From Annona cherimola (Eukaryota; Streptophyta; Magnoliopsida; Magnoliales; Annonaceae): a stretch of 64,000 nt of DNA. The DNA lies in the NCBI GenBank assembly GCA_030490835.1, contig CM059971.1, positions 6,058,007-6,122,006 of the forward strand, in the 5' to 3' direction. Shown piece by piece: positions 46,589 to 58,862 of this stretch. Position 1 is the first letter of the stretch; every line of letters begins with the position of its first letter. The position numbers were made by a program, and so were the translations under genes. The notes under the pieces were generated by a model. The model was not told the DNA's origin. It saw only the letters and a program-made list of their open reading frames with translations, and ran no database searches.

Positions 46589-47420
46589 ATCTCCCCCTTT
46601 TTGATGATTGACAAAACCAATTTGAGTTTGTACCTTTCAATATGTTATATTCATCATACTTGTTCAAACATTCAATAATTTCCAAATATATCATTAGTGA
46701 TCAGAGCAAGACATAATCAGAGCATAAAACAGAACATAATTCAAACTTTTCATATTAGCATAATTCATATAGATTACAATGAAAAGTAAAAAAGAAACCT
46801 ATATACAAGCTATCCAACAAAAAAGAATCTAAATTTAACTCCTAAAACTCAACCTATCCTATCCTATCTCCCCCTTTTTGTCAATCAGGCAAAATGAAAG
46901 TCAATTATCAAAGCTTTGGTAAATTGTAACTTGGAAATGGGATATGATTTTTGAGTAGGTTTGATGGGTCGAATGTGAGCAGAGGAGTAAAAAGAGGACA
47001 TGGGTACGGGTGTAGTTTCGATGAACGGACCCGGTATCAAACGGATCCAGTTCGGGAATGGCGGTGTGCATATGACGACCGGATGCTAGATGATAACGGA
47101 TAGTGCGCAATTCTCGATCCATACGATCCTGCCGGGAATGCATATCCATGATAGCTGTGAGGACCTCTGAGATTTGACTTGTGATCCTGTTTTCCAGCTG
47201 CTCCATGTCATCTCGAAGAGTCTGTAGAGATATATCCTGAGATGGTGGTCGTGGTGCTGGATCTAGAATCTCAGATCCTCTCGGTGAGCACGAGCCATGT
47301 GACATTAGTGACGCAGGCTCCTCAGGTATATCTTATGGTGATAACAGGGGCTGCTCCCCCTCAGCCTGTGCATCTCTAGCTTCTTCTAGAGCTGGTGCTC
47401 CCTCTTCTACTTCTGTCCTG
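46589..47420 (-). mobile_element. 3' internal region of the Sirevirus-like element
   Basis: Two polypurine tracts occur on the minus strand: next to the LTR (about 46589-46602) and again at about 46867-46879 (CAAAAAGGGGGAGATAGG). Multiple polypurine tracts are a described feature of Sireviruses. The element stops at about 47420 with no second LTR or pol, so it is truncated. Confidence 0.65.
46901..47415 (-). pseudogene. Coiled-coil C-terminus of an extra retroelement ORF
   Basis: From Met at 47305 the frame reads 134 residues, with a predicted-looking coiled coil (LRDDMEQLENRITSQIS, then MDMHSRQDRMDRELRTIRY). The same frame extends upstream through one TAA into an acidic Glu/Ala-rich stretch (VEEGAPALEEARDAQAEGEQ). 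It sits where Sireviruses carry an additional, sometimes env-like, ORF downstream of pol. No transmembrane segment was found in what remains. It is broken and truncated. Confidence 0.4.
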
Positions 47421-47429
47421 AGTTAATGC

Positions 47430-50400
47430 ACATTAATTTTCATTCTTTGGATCAAACCAGATGCTAATATTCTAGATTGGTGCAAGAAGTATATCTATCA
47501 GTTCGATTCTTCCTGTCTACTACAAAAATGGAAACTGCGAGTGACAAATTACCAAAGCCAAATAGGCTTTTCACCCTTGGTAAGAATAAACTCCATGTAG
47601 ATGCAGGGATGAACAACAAATAGAAGACAAAAGGCATCAAGCTAACATGGACAAGTGTTGAGAAGATAAAAATACCATAACATGATATATGCATTTGGCT
47701 AGTGTTACTAAGGTGAGCCACAAAGACATTTGGTTATTTTATGTAGTTTTATCTCTGTGTTTTAATTCATATCTTGTTTATAGTTTTCCTTAAGTACTTT
47801 CCACTTTTCAACCATTTACCTATGTCTTTCATCATTTCTTTTCTTTTTTAAAAGTATATATAAACCCATTTGTATCTATGATGTGAGTTTTTGTCTTTCC
47901 ATAGTATTGTTTCCATTACTTTGTAGTTTAGACCCCTTCTGACCCAACCGAGCGCATTCCAGAGTTTCGCACAGCTAGAAAACCCAACAATTAAGGATCC
48001 CCAACCCATTCCCAATTAATGATCACAATGCCATTTCTCCCCTAACGGTCAATTTTTTCTATTCTTGTGCTACTTTTGTGCCCTGTATCACCCATGTGAT
48101 CAGTGTTCTTAATGACTTTTATCTCTGGATGGATTTGCAGAATTTTTTTACTCTGCTTCTGAGAAATGGGGCCACGTCAACGTTGGCGTCATCATATGCG
48201 GCCCTCCTATCCTTCAAACAAGTGTTGTGAAAGAATGCACATACCAGAACATAAGGGGCAGATGGAACCGACCGGTTTCCCATTTCCATAGCCACAGCTT
48301 CGATCTGTAGCACCAATCTCAAACTCTAACTACAAGCAGAAAATGATATATTTCTCATATATGTATATATGCATCTGCATATATGTGTTTGTGTATATGC
48401 GCTAGATTTGATATGCTCTATCTGTAGTCTTATGCATATATGTGATATCTTTTAAAACCAACCCTCTATTTGTACCAGGAACATTCAGATTCAAATTACC
48501 AAAGCTAAATAGGCTTTGCCCCCTTGGCAAGAAAAAACTTAATGTAGATGCAGGGATGAACAACAAATAGAAGACAGTTGTAAGAAAAATTTCCATAAAA
48601 AAAAAACCGAGTGTGGGGTTTGCGATTTGGAGACGGACGAGGGAGAGGTTGACGATGAGGATAACGACACTTGTTTGCTGGCGACAACGAGGTTGACGAT
48701 GAGGATGCCGACACTTATTTGATGATGGAATTGGAATTGAAATGGGATTTTCAGTGCTAGGGCTTGAGGTCGCGCAATAGGAGAAGAAAGGGGAGATGTT
48801 AGGCAGTGCGGGTAAGTCTGAAAGTTTTATAGATGAAGTTGTATCTTTCCATATTCGTAAGAATGTATCAGGGCATTATAATAAGAAATATTTTTTGATC
48901 ATATTATAAGAAATATTGAAATGGACAGAAATATACAAAAAAACATAATGTATGAATTTGATTTGGAAATAAATAAATAATATTATAAAATAAACAATTA
49001 ACATTTTAAAAAAATATTGGATACGCATTTGACAATTTAAATCTGATTTATATATGCTAGTTTTCATCGATTATACATATATCCAATATATTTAAATTTT
49101 TATACAGTGATTATGCATAATCTCTCTCGACTCTTGCTTCTGAATTATTGTGATTACCGAAATTACCCCTTTCAATCCAGACCGTTGATTGAAAATGAAC
49201 GATGATGTGTTGCTTCATATGAGAGAACTGTGGGAAGCACTTCCCATGGGTTGGTGATTTTCATGTTAAATAGGGTGAATAAAATCAAGGAGTTTCCTAA
49301 TGATGTTATGAGTACTATTCATATGCATCCGTGAAGGCATGTCATCCGTGACTTTACAGGATAAATGTATGAATAAGGAGAAAACAAAGGTGTATATAGA
49401 TGTGCAACTAGCAGGCCATAACCTTGGAACAAATGTTTTAACTGAGAATTTGGTTCAAGGAGATTGGCAATGCTTGTATCAATATATAAGAAATAGACAA
49501 GATAGCAGATGACAACCCAGAATTTTCGTGATGATATTCTGCGTCTGAAAAAAGAAGTCATAAGCAAAAATACAATGCAATGCTACATGTTCATATAACA
49601 TGTAACTAAAAATTCAACGCTATGTCTAAACTAATAAATATAAACTCAATAGCCATCATTAAATCAAAAATCTCATCCTACAATCATGTCTATTCTAAAT
49701 AACAGATTAGGCTAAAATGCAAACATTTTCATATTATCTACAGGTCATGAACAAAATTAGATAAGCAGTAAATGTTTTTCAATTTGAGTAAAAATTAAAC
49801 ACAAACATGGTTATTCCAATCCAACCACGCTGCCACATAGCATTGCAATCTAACCACAAGGGATGTTGGCCTACAATAACATGCCACATTCCAAATCCAA
49901 TCTACAGATCCACACCACACAACATTCCAATCCAAGTCAATATATATTTAGATACAAAGGCTAGGAGCATTGTTAGGCACTTGGAGTGATGCCATCAGAA
50001 CCGACCACAGAAGCAACTATTTTCATTCTATCGGTTTGAGCATTTAATCAAACAAGTATGAACCGTGAGATTATCATCAAAGCATAAAAAAAAGAACTGC
50101 CACATTCAAATAGGTAGAGAAAAGAGCACAAAAACGCATCAAGAATAGCAAAAGTGATAGTGCCAGCTTACAGAAATAAGCTGGAGTTGCAGCGCATAAG
50201 AGCTGCAATGGCAGTGAACTTTGAAGTCGAAAAAAAATAAAAATGGCAAAGAAAGAGGAACCAGGGGAAGAACACAAAATGGAAGAAGATGGATACTGTG
50301 TGATGAACAAATTAGAAGCCATTAACCAAATTGGTTTCGTAGATACGAAGAACAGAAAAGAATATTGGGAGTTTTCCTCTCCCTTTCAAATCAAAAAAAT

Positions 50401-50876
50401 TAACCTTAATGGCATCTCAAATTACCTACGGAAGTTGATCGCTGGTCTAGATACAGCTACCAATGGCTGACATCAGTTGCAATGGGGAGAAAGGGGGCCC
50501 GGGAAGAAATGCCTGCAGCAGTTGTTCGCTGGTCTACATAGAGATGCAAGTGGCCGACAACATAGATGGGGAGAAAGGGGGTCGAGGAACGAAGAAGGTG
50601 AGAGAAAGGGGTGGATAAGAAATCGCAAGAGTGGTGGGAGGAAAGATCGCCAAAGCAGGAGCGAGAGATTACGAGAACTAGGGCATAGAAGGGGCAGAAA
50701 GAAGAAGGAAGAGGAGGGATGACGGGAGCCGCAGGTGCAAGTCGACGCCCCCTTCTAAAATTTTTGAATGCCTAAATTACCCTTAGCAATCTAAGTTGTC
50801 CATCGAAAATGGACGATGGATGATAGCATTCCATGAGAAAACGCTAGGAAGCGCTTCCCATGGGTTGGGCCTCATT
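47430..50876. other. Repeat-rich intergenic region
   Basis: No supported gene. About 85 bp are repeated directly at 47544-47628 and 48492-48575 (shared ATGTAGATGCAGGGATGAAC and AACAAATAGAAGAC). About 110 bp are repeated directly at 49143-49255 and 50758-50873, each with a GGAAGC-CTTCC palindrome followed by CATGGGTTGG. Two units of about 80 bp lie at 50438-50597 (TCGCTGGTCTA and GGGGAGAAAGGGGG motifs). The minus frame at 48119-48322 and plus frames at 50243-50722 have no recognisable family. Confidence 0.45.
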
Positions 50877-52565
50877 ATTTAATAAGCTTGGGGACATTTT
50901 CTGCTGAGTTCAGCTTAGGAGAATTAAGTTGTAAATAGAGTTTTGTAAATCAACAAATAAGATCAGAAACCTAATAAATAGCTCTTTATGTTGAATAACA
51001 AAGAATTAACAGAAAATATTAAATCCAAAAATTTCTAGCTTAAATAGTTCACAAAGATTAAATTAAAACACAAAACAAATCGAACAGGTGACTGTTTTCT
51101 TCATCGAAATTTTTTTTTCTTTCCCTTTATTGTTGCTTTGTTCAAATCATTTCCTAACAACTTATTAGTTTACAAATCCTCAAAGTCGGTAAAGTTGGGT
51201 AATGCTAAAATCCAAGATTTCCTAACATACAGATCTTCCTTTCCCACCTTTTCTTTGATAGCGAAACAATCATAATTCATGAAGTTTTCCATTGCTCCCA
51301 GATAAAACCATCTCCTTAAATATATAGCTACAAATAACAAAGCTATCAAGATTAGTTTCAAAATTTTCTCATACAATTTCGACCCACCCAAGGCAACAAA
51401 AAATTGTTTGCCTTTTGAATTTTGAGGGGTTTTGGGTGCTTCTTGGTTCTGCCTATCTTGATCGTTTCTAAGGGCTTGCAGGAAGAAAATTTCTCTGTAA
51501 TTTTGAGGATTTCCTTTGGTTCTGTTTTTCTCAGTTGTGTATGAGGATCTCTGAAAAAATATTTATGTTTTGTCCGTTTTTCTCAATTGTGTCCGAGGAG
51601 CTCTGAAAAATTATGTTGAAAGCGGCCAAAGCACTTCGCTATTCAGGCTACGTCTTTTCTCTGACTTCCACTTTGTAGTGCTTGCAAGCTAACACTCATT
51701 ATAATAGTCACTATATATTATAAAATTCCTAATTTGGCTGATAAAAAAAATCAGGAACATATCACCAAAATCATGTAATACAAGGGCAGCACAAGGAGCC
51801 ACCTGTTTTTAAGAAACTTGTGATCATCATGATGATATTTATGAAAACAACTATGGTATGCTTGGCCACTCGAAAAAATTTTCAAACTAAAACTTTTAAT
51901 TTAAAAATTTTGCATTCCACAACTACCCTCTTTTTAAAATTTTTATTTACATATTTCTATATAATTACTATATTTTTCAATTATTTTTACAAAATTAACT
52001 ATACAACTAATCTAGCTATTTTAACTTTATTTTCTTTACTCCTTATTATTCCCTAATATATTACATCATTTTTCATTTTAAATACTTTTACACAAAAAAA
52101 TTTATCCGAAAGTTTTTTATCACTTGCCAAAAGCGCCTTACATATGTAATTATCATCACTCAACGATATAAGCATCAACCTCAACCATCACCATTATAAG
52201 AAAATATCCCACGCACATCTGTATAGTTCACATGGCATGCAACCATTATCAGCTACCATGTATGCCAAAGCCATCACCTTTCATTGATGGGATAAACATG
52301 CATCGTCAATGACTCAATATATAGTCATACCTCACTAACATAAATTTATGTTATAGATATATAGATATATAGATATATATAAGCAAATAAATGCACCCAA
52401 AAATCATAAGATGGTCTAATTATATAACCCTAGGGTTGGACTCCCTCCTAATCCTGCATTGAGCTCAACCTCCCTGTTGGGCCTTGTCGTCATGCTTGTC
52501 ATGTAATTAAACACCAAATAAACAGCATGAGTTTGGACGAACTCAGTGACCAGGATAAATAACCA
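50877..52565 (+). repeat. Duplicated block D, copy 2
   Basis: Counterpart of 38010-40115. It lacks the hAT-like insertion but has about 550 bp of its own at about 51780-52345, including an AT-rich MITE of the TAGTTGT family in reverse (about 51855-52140). The minus frame at 51170-51391 is frameshifted in copy 1, so it is unlikely to be coding. Confidence 0.65.
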
Positions 52566-53561
52566 ATAATAATGGAAAATATATAAATATCTATCAACTT
52601 TAATAAATCATGCTACGCTTCCTAACCGAATTTATCATTAATTCCATATAAGCATGCATAATCATCACGTACATTCACACAAGTGCGTGAACCTGAAATA
52701 TAAATCTCAAGGGATCCAGATCGGTATGATTGAAATCTGAAATATCCTATAATATATACTTTTTAAAAAATATATTTTATTATATGGTGGCCCATGTGTC
52801 AAGTTAACTTTTTGACTGTTGAAAGTTTAACCATGGCAAATGGGTTAAGAAAATAATAGTTAACATTTTATCTTAAATTAAAAACCCCATTAATTGGATG
52901 GTTAGAATAGGTGGATGGCGGCTTGAAAGACACGAGTACAAATATCTACATGGATAGAAAAATGAATATATTTTATTTTATTCTATCTTATTTTATTTTC
53001 TTTTACTACGCTGCCAAGTTCCAAAGTACCCAGTCAAACAGGAGAGCGGTTCGGTAGCTCTCTTTCTAGATCATAAGCCGCAAACGGGAAAAAACACTCA
53101 CTGGTAGAGGGCTTCTTAAGCCAAAGCATAAGAGAAGTAAAGGGCAAAGAAGAATCCAAAGAGAGAGAGAGACTCAATACTGCTGAATTATTGCTGCGTG
53201 GTAGAATTCTAGAGAAGAACGTGTGGATTGCGAATCACAATCCCATGGTTTAAGCACCGGTTAAGAAGTGAAAAATTAATTTAATTGGGATTTTAAATCT
53301 CTTACTAGATATTAGTTTGATCTTAGATGAGAATGATATACTCTATCGAGGGTTTGGGTATTAAATATTTGCTTAGACTAATGCACAGCATTCACAAATA
53401 TATCCCAAATTAGAAACTTACGGTCTCATGCGTGGAAATGAAGTCCACAAGTAAAAGCTCCATATATGTAGTTAGGTTGGTAATGTTATAATTATAAGCC
53501 TAGAAAATTTTTAGCTGAGTAGGATAAGAAATTTTTAGAGGTTTAGGAGGCAGTGATGGCT
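52566..53561. other. Intergenic, no gene recognised
   Basis: Contains a short GAGAGAGAGAGA tract near 53160 and a leader-like stretch without a following frame. Confidence 0.35.
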
Positions 53562-53569
53562 ACTGCAAC

Positions 53570-54524
53570 TAGGGCTCATGAAACTTAAGTTCGCCTCAAC
53601 CCTAACTCTAATCTTATTTCTAAAACCTCAACCCTAAGTTTAATCCTAATCCTAACCTTATTTCTAAAAATCAAAAATGATCTTTATCTATTTTCAAGCA
53701 AAAATTCAAGAGTATTTAAGAATGTAAAGAAAAAAATCTCATTTAAATATTCTCTTTATATTAAATAGATTAATTGTCATTTCTCAAAAATAAAAGAGTA
53801 GACTAGTAGCCCATTTTAGAAAATGAAAAGGTACATTATTTTCCTATTTTGCAATTTAATATTAATATCATAAACATATACATAAATATTAATATCTAAC
53901 TATAAAAAAACCTGATAATATTAATTATAATAAAAAACTATTCAACAATCATAGTATTAAGTCGAATAAATTACAACAAATTTATTTCAAGTAGAATAAA
54001 TATCTAACTACTAATATCATATTGAAACAACCAAATGATAATATCCTACGTAAGTAGATAAGTTAAAACACCAAACAAAGCATTTCAAGTTCTAAAAATA
54101 TCTTTCATTTTTTTTTAAAACTACTTCTAAACAAAACTCTTTTTTCCTAAAATAGAACATAAAAATATTATATTATATAATTGAACTTAAGGAGAAATAA
54201 TGTTTACATATGGTATAAAATAAATATACTATATATATATGGTATAAAATAAATATACTATATATATATGGTATAAAATAAATATACTATATATGATGGG
54301 AATGGAATTAAATTTATATATAGTATAAAATAAATACAAAATATATATATTATATATAATTTGGGTTCAGGTTTAGCTCAACCCAAATTTAAGTTCTTTT
54401 TCAATTCGGGTTCGAGTTGAATATGAAAAATCGGGCTCAAGTTCCACAACAGGCAGTTTTGACAATGTTTCAATCGGATTCTGCCGGCTAGGTTTGGGTT
54501 GAGCCCAGCCCAAGTGCACCCCTA
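53570..54524. mobile_element. hAT-like non-autonomous element
   Basis: Starts TAGGGCTCATG and ends AAGTGCACCCCTA, matching the TAGGGGTG-type termini of plant hAT MITEs. The flanking 8-mers ACTGCAAC (53562-53569) and GCTGCGAC (54525-54532) agree at six of eight bases, a decayed target duplication. One end carries GGTTGAGCCC-type repeats, the other AACCCTAA-like repeats. The same layout in the other orientation occurs at 61064-61712. No transposase. Confidence 0.65.
54209..54296 (+). repeat. 29-bp tandem repeat, three copies
   Basis: GGTATAAAATAAATATACTA recurs at 54212, 54241 and 54270 with AT spacers, inside the hAT-like element. Confidence 0.9.
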
Positions 54525-55149
54525 GCTGCGACTCATTTTGATGAACAGGGAGTACGATATTGGGAATCCAGTGGAAATTTTGCAGAAAAACCATCAACAA
54601 TTCCAGAAATTACACAAATAATAATAATAAGGAAGATACCAAGCCAACCCATGTCTCAAGCTAAAGAAGCGCAAATTTTAGCTTGACCATATAGCTTTTC
54701 TATGACACATAACAAGTGAAAAAAGAGTTTTGGTAAATCCATAGAACGTTGAAGCGGTAGTTAAGTGGGAAAGATTTAACTTTTGTAATTGAAATGCGTA
54801 ATTTCTTGGGCGTGACTGGATATTATAGGCAACTTAAAAAAAATTCAAAAATTTTCAACGCTTTGTTTTGGAATAGCCCAATAAAGAAATTAAGAAAAAT
54901 ATTTTTTGATATATTTTTTCATGCTTTATCTCTGTCATATTATATCATTTTATTATATCAAAACATTTACTTTTCTGCTTTCCTTATCCCTTTCTACTAG
55001 AGGTGCACACCGGGCGTGTTTTACCACACTCTCAACCAGTACCTATTTTGACTCAATGCATTTAGGATAGGATTGTACCTAGTACCAAACCTCATAATAT
55101 TAAATCCCATTCCGGTCGGATGGGTCCGGGCCAAGTTAAAAAAATAGAG

Positions 55150-55630
55150 TTTTTTTTCCAATCAATTCAAAATATAAACTTAAAATTAATTACATGGAGA
55201 AATTTTTCAATAAATTTAAGAATATAAATTTTAAGATAATTATATGAAAAATATTTTTACAATAAATTTTAAAATAATTATGTGGAGAATGTTTCTACAA
55301 TAAATTTAAAACGCAAATTTTAAAACAATAATATAGAAAACATTTCCACGATAAATTTAAAATATAACATTTGAAATAATTATATGGAGAACATTGCTAC
55401 AATAAATTTAAAAATGTAAAATTAAAAATAGTTATATGAAAAAATTATATAATAATTTAAAATTAAGAATTTTAAAATAATTATATTGAGAATGTTCTAT
55501 AAAAATTTAAAGATAATTTTATATGGAGAATATTTCTATAATAAATTTAAAATAATTGTATAGAGAATATTTCTACAATAAATTTTAAAATAATTATTCA
55601 AAATTTTTTTTACAATAAATTATAAAATAG
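55150..55630 (+). repeat. Degenerate AT-rich tandem array, ~55-bp unit
   Basis: About nine diverged units carry GGAGAA-ATTTCTACAATAAATTT followed by AAAATAATTATAT. It looks like an old minisatellite. Confidence 0.7.
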
Positions 55631-57487
55631 CAGTAGTGATGATGGTCTTATTATTATTGTCACATGTATACCCAATATTAATTTTGACCTCATATATGCC
55701 AATTTTGGTTGAATTTGATATTAAACTATCTCATTAATTCTACTCAGATTAGAGCAGGAATGAATAGGGTTAAAAATAGAGTTATTTTTATTTCATTTAT
55801 TTTTTATATGACAGACCATACGATGTGAATGCTCCAACTCTTACATGTCGTTTTGATTCGAAAATGTTCTTTTAAAGCAAATGAAAAAAAATATTCCATT
55901 TTAATAATTTTTTATGGAAAGATGGATGTAAACAGCATTTGTAGCATCCAAGAAAAAAAAGGTATAGGTCTATTTTAATTATTTTCATAAATAAATATGA
56001 AATAAATAGCATTTAGTCTTATATTTTAAAGTCTTTCGTATCTACGTTGCAAATATCTACATAAACTTTGAAGGAATATAATCCAGTACATGAGACAGCA
56101 ACATGCAATCCATGCACTATGGGCCCTACATGATCATGAATGAGAAATCTACCTCACCCATTGTATTTAGAATTGTCCACTTTATTAGCAACTAATTTTC
56201 ATCTAAATCCAACATGTGTGTGGTCCCCATCTAAAAATGGTGCAAAATCGATATAATAAAATAATTTAATATAAATTTCAAGTTTAAAAAGTTATTTGTA
56301 ATATCTAAACCGTCTAAAGTATGATTTTTATATGGATAAATAATTTTATAAAGTTTTATTGCAATCTAATATATGTGGGGCTCATTTTACAGTGGACAGC
56401 ACTGTAAATACAGTGTAGTCCATTTACACAGGAATAGGTCCCAACTTTGAAAATAGATATATATAATCCTATAAAACTTCCTATTCTTATTTTTTTTGGA
56501 ATCTTCAATAAGTACGTATTGGTGAATATTATTATTCATGAAGATTTTAAGGAACAAATTATTTATTTTAATATGGTACTAAAAATCATTTTAATCAAAT
56601 TCTCAACTAAGTTATACTTGGTTAAAAACATATATAATTATGTAGAAATTGTAAAAAAAAAAATGCATAGATTCATTTATAAATGCATTACAATAAAATA
56701 ATGATAATTTGAGGAATCATTTATCCACCTAGGAGTGATATTTTACACAATTTAGATTTTAAATATATGAAATTGAAACTGATATATAAATCAAATTATT
56801 TTATTACATTGATTTCATGTATTTTTAAAATGAAACATGCATATTTTTTTATTTAGATGAATCTCGATTTCTTACCGAACTAAATAATTCTAGATAGATT
56901 AGGTAAACTAGATTTTTTAAAGAAGTGTCAGTTATTCTTACTAAAATAATTTCGATTTTTATATCTTTTAAAGTTATTTGATACCATATAAAAATATTTT
57001 TGTAAAAAAAAATCTGTCTTTAATGGTGTAAGAAGGGTGGATTTTTTAAGGGGCAGTCCGGGTCCTTATGACCTGGACCTTGTACTAATCAACTCTGGAC
57101 TGCACTAACAAACAAAAAGTACTTTTGCTAGAAACCTAAACTCGGGTTGTTTAAGGTGCCGGATCGGGCCGGGAAAACTCGCCTGTATTGCACCCCCAGT
57201 ACTGTGCGCTTGAGCCTTTGGATTATGCATAGTTCCATCCAACGGTTTTTAACAACTCCATCTTCGTTGCCAAGGTGGTCCCATGTGCATAACATTTTTC
57301 ACTTACAAAAAATTTACCACAATAAAAAAATGCTAAAAAAATTGAAAGAATAATAATGCTACATAAGAATTTTAAAATAAGAAGAAATTATCTTAAAGAA
57401 GCATATGTGGACGACTTCCATGAAAATCGCTACAAATTATTTCAGTTTCAATTCATGGTGAATAACCTTCAATTACTGGCATGTAAC
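55631..57487. other. AT-rich intergenic with MITE fragments
   Basis: About 56100-56420 resembles the dispersed families at 35.2-36.3 kb and 62.7-63.0 kb. No gene seen; the plus frames at 56447-56701 and 57147-57353 have no recognisable features. Confidence 0.4.
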
Positions 57488-57690
57488 AGCTGGAAGCTAA
57501 CAAAAACATGATATTGTCCCGCAGGAGTGTCCACTCATGGCCAAAGTAGACCACACTACAATCATTGTGATATCAAATGCATTAAGGGCCTTATCTAAAT
57601 TTCTTTCATAATGATATACTTCCCAATCATCCGTAAGAGTATTGTCATTGAACCACGTGAAAGCAGCCTTGTATGGGGTCAATAGCATGA
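57488..57690 (-). pseudogene. LINE tail remnant
   Basis: The minus strand reads TDDWEVYHYERNLDKALNAF. It resembles SDKEECHCKRDLEKDLSAF in the LINE tail at about 41570-41640, suggesting a fragment of a related LINE 3' region. No catalytic residues are present. Confidence 0.35.
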
Positions 57691-57718
57691 TTTCATGTAT
57701 TTAAATCGATTGATTTTT

Positions 57719-57838
57719 TATTTTATTTTTTTTCTTTTCTATGGAGGCAACGCCTCCATGCAGTAGCCTGGATTCGAACCACGTTTCACAGGCAATCATG
57801 CCTGGATGTGGAACCACTGGCCCAAGGCCAGGTTCAAG
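57719..57838 (-). mobile_element. tRNA-derived SINE with 13-bp target duplication
   Basis: On the minus strand an A-box-like TGGGCCAGTGG (57824-57814) is followed 33 bp later by a perfect B box GGTTCGAATCC (57780-57770). Then come a TGGAGGCGTTGCCTCCA hairpin and an A-rich tail. Perfect 13-bp duplications TCGATTGATTTTT flank it (57706-57718 and 57839-57851). About 120 bp, transcribed by RNA polymerase III if active. Confidence 0.88.
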
Positions 57839-57954
57839 TCGATTGATTTTTATGTGTGCCTTCAATATTGGCTACTGATCCTTCACCATCCACGTCATAC
57901 CAAATCCACCCAGGCTGGTTCTTCTTTTTTTAATTCATTGCCTTAATTTGTCTC

Positions 57955-58210
57955 CACATGTGTTTGAGGAAGTTACTGAACTTTTGAATGAAAAGTTTTT
58001 AAGTAAAAATTTTTAAATTAGTAAAAAATGATAGAATATGATATAAAGAGGTAAAGTTAGAACGGATATGTTAGTTGTATAAGTAGTTGTATAGAAATAA
58101 TTAAAAAGTAGAATAATCGTAAAAGAATATGCGAAAAATAATTAAAACATAGGATAATTACGGAGAGTGAAATATTTTAGATTAAAAAGTTTTAATTATA
58201 TTTGTTTTGT
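57955..58210 (+). mobile_element. AT-rich MITE, TAGTTGT family
   Basis: Core GTTAGTTGTATAAGTAGTTG, flanked by AAAGTTTTTAAG- and AAAAAGTTTTAATT-type inverted ends. Relatives: 19380-19650, 62158-62430 (same orientation), 58558-58862 and about 51855-52140 (reverse), probably 10215-10520. Confidence 0.6.
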
Positions 58211-58557
58211 CATGTGGTTTACTCCACAATAAACCCCGCCCATTATATTTAAAGTAAAGTATATTATCGTAAATACCTCATTATTTATCTAGTATTAATT
58301 TGATTTTAAATAAAATATTTTAATGTTAAATATTAGTTTTAAAGTTATATCTTTAACAACAAATCATCTAAAATATTATTAATATATAAATAAATAAGTA
58401 CATATACTATTGTTGCATTTTAACATATGTTAATATTATACATAAATGTGTGTGTATATATATATATATATTTAAGCGAATGCTACAAACATATTTTTTA
58501 TTTTGAATGAAGCTTTATCTACTAGCTAAACAAACTATGCTAAATATAATATATAAA

Positions 58558-58862
58558 GGGGGGTTTGTTAAAACATAAAACTTTTCATATGAAAATTTTT
58601 CATTTAAAACTTTTCGCTATCACCAACTATCATATTTATTAGTTATTTCTTCACTTTTTTCCTATACAATTATCTTACTTTTTAATCACTTTTAGATAAT
58701 TACATATACATCTAACATATTTATTTTAATTTTATTTTCTTTAATCATCATTATAACCCCTGTTATATTACATCATTAACTTGCATTTCAAAAAATTTAC
58801 ACAATTTTCATAAAAAAAAAAAAAGAAGTTTTAGTTGAAAACAAGCATGTCCTACGTTTGAA
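58558..58862 (-). mobile_element. AT-rich MITE, TAGTTGT family (reverse)
   Basis: Starts GGGTTTGTTAAAACATAAAAC and ends AACAAGCATGTCC. The interior is the reverse complement theme of 57955-58210. Confidence 0.55.

Noticed and set aside
48119..48322. 67-residue frame resembling a host exon
   Set aside because: No family recognised, no splice context and no conserved partner; left as unassigned.
50243..50722. Two adjacent charged frames
   Set aside because: They overlap an 80-bp duplicated purine-rich stretch; charge follows from base composition.
51170..51391. Small membrane protein gene on the minus strand
   Set aside because: The first codon is not ATG, and the paralogous copy at about 38570-38760 has stops and frameshifts in the same frame.
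57744..57838. Functional tRNA gene
   Set aside because: A and B boxes are present but no cloverleaf stems fit; the A-rich tail and 13-bp duplications show a SINE.
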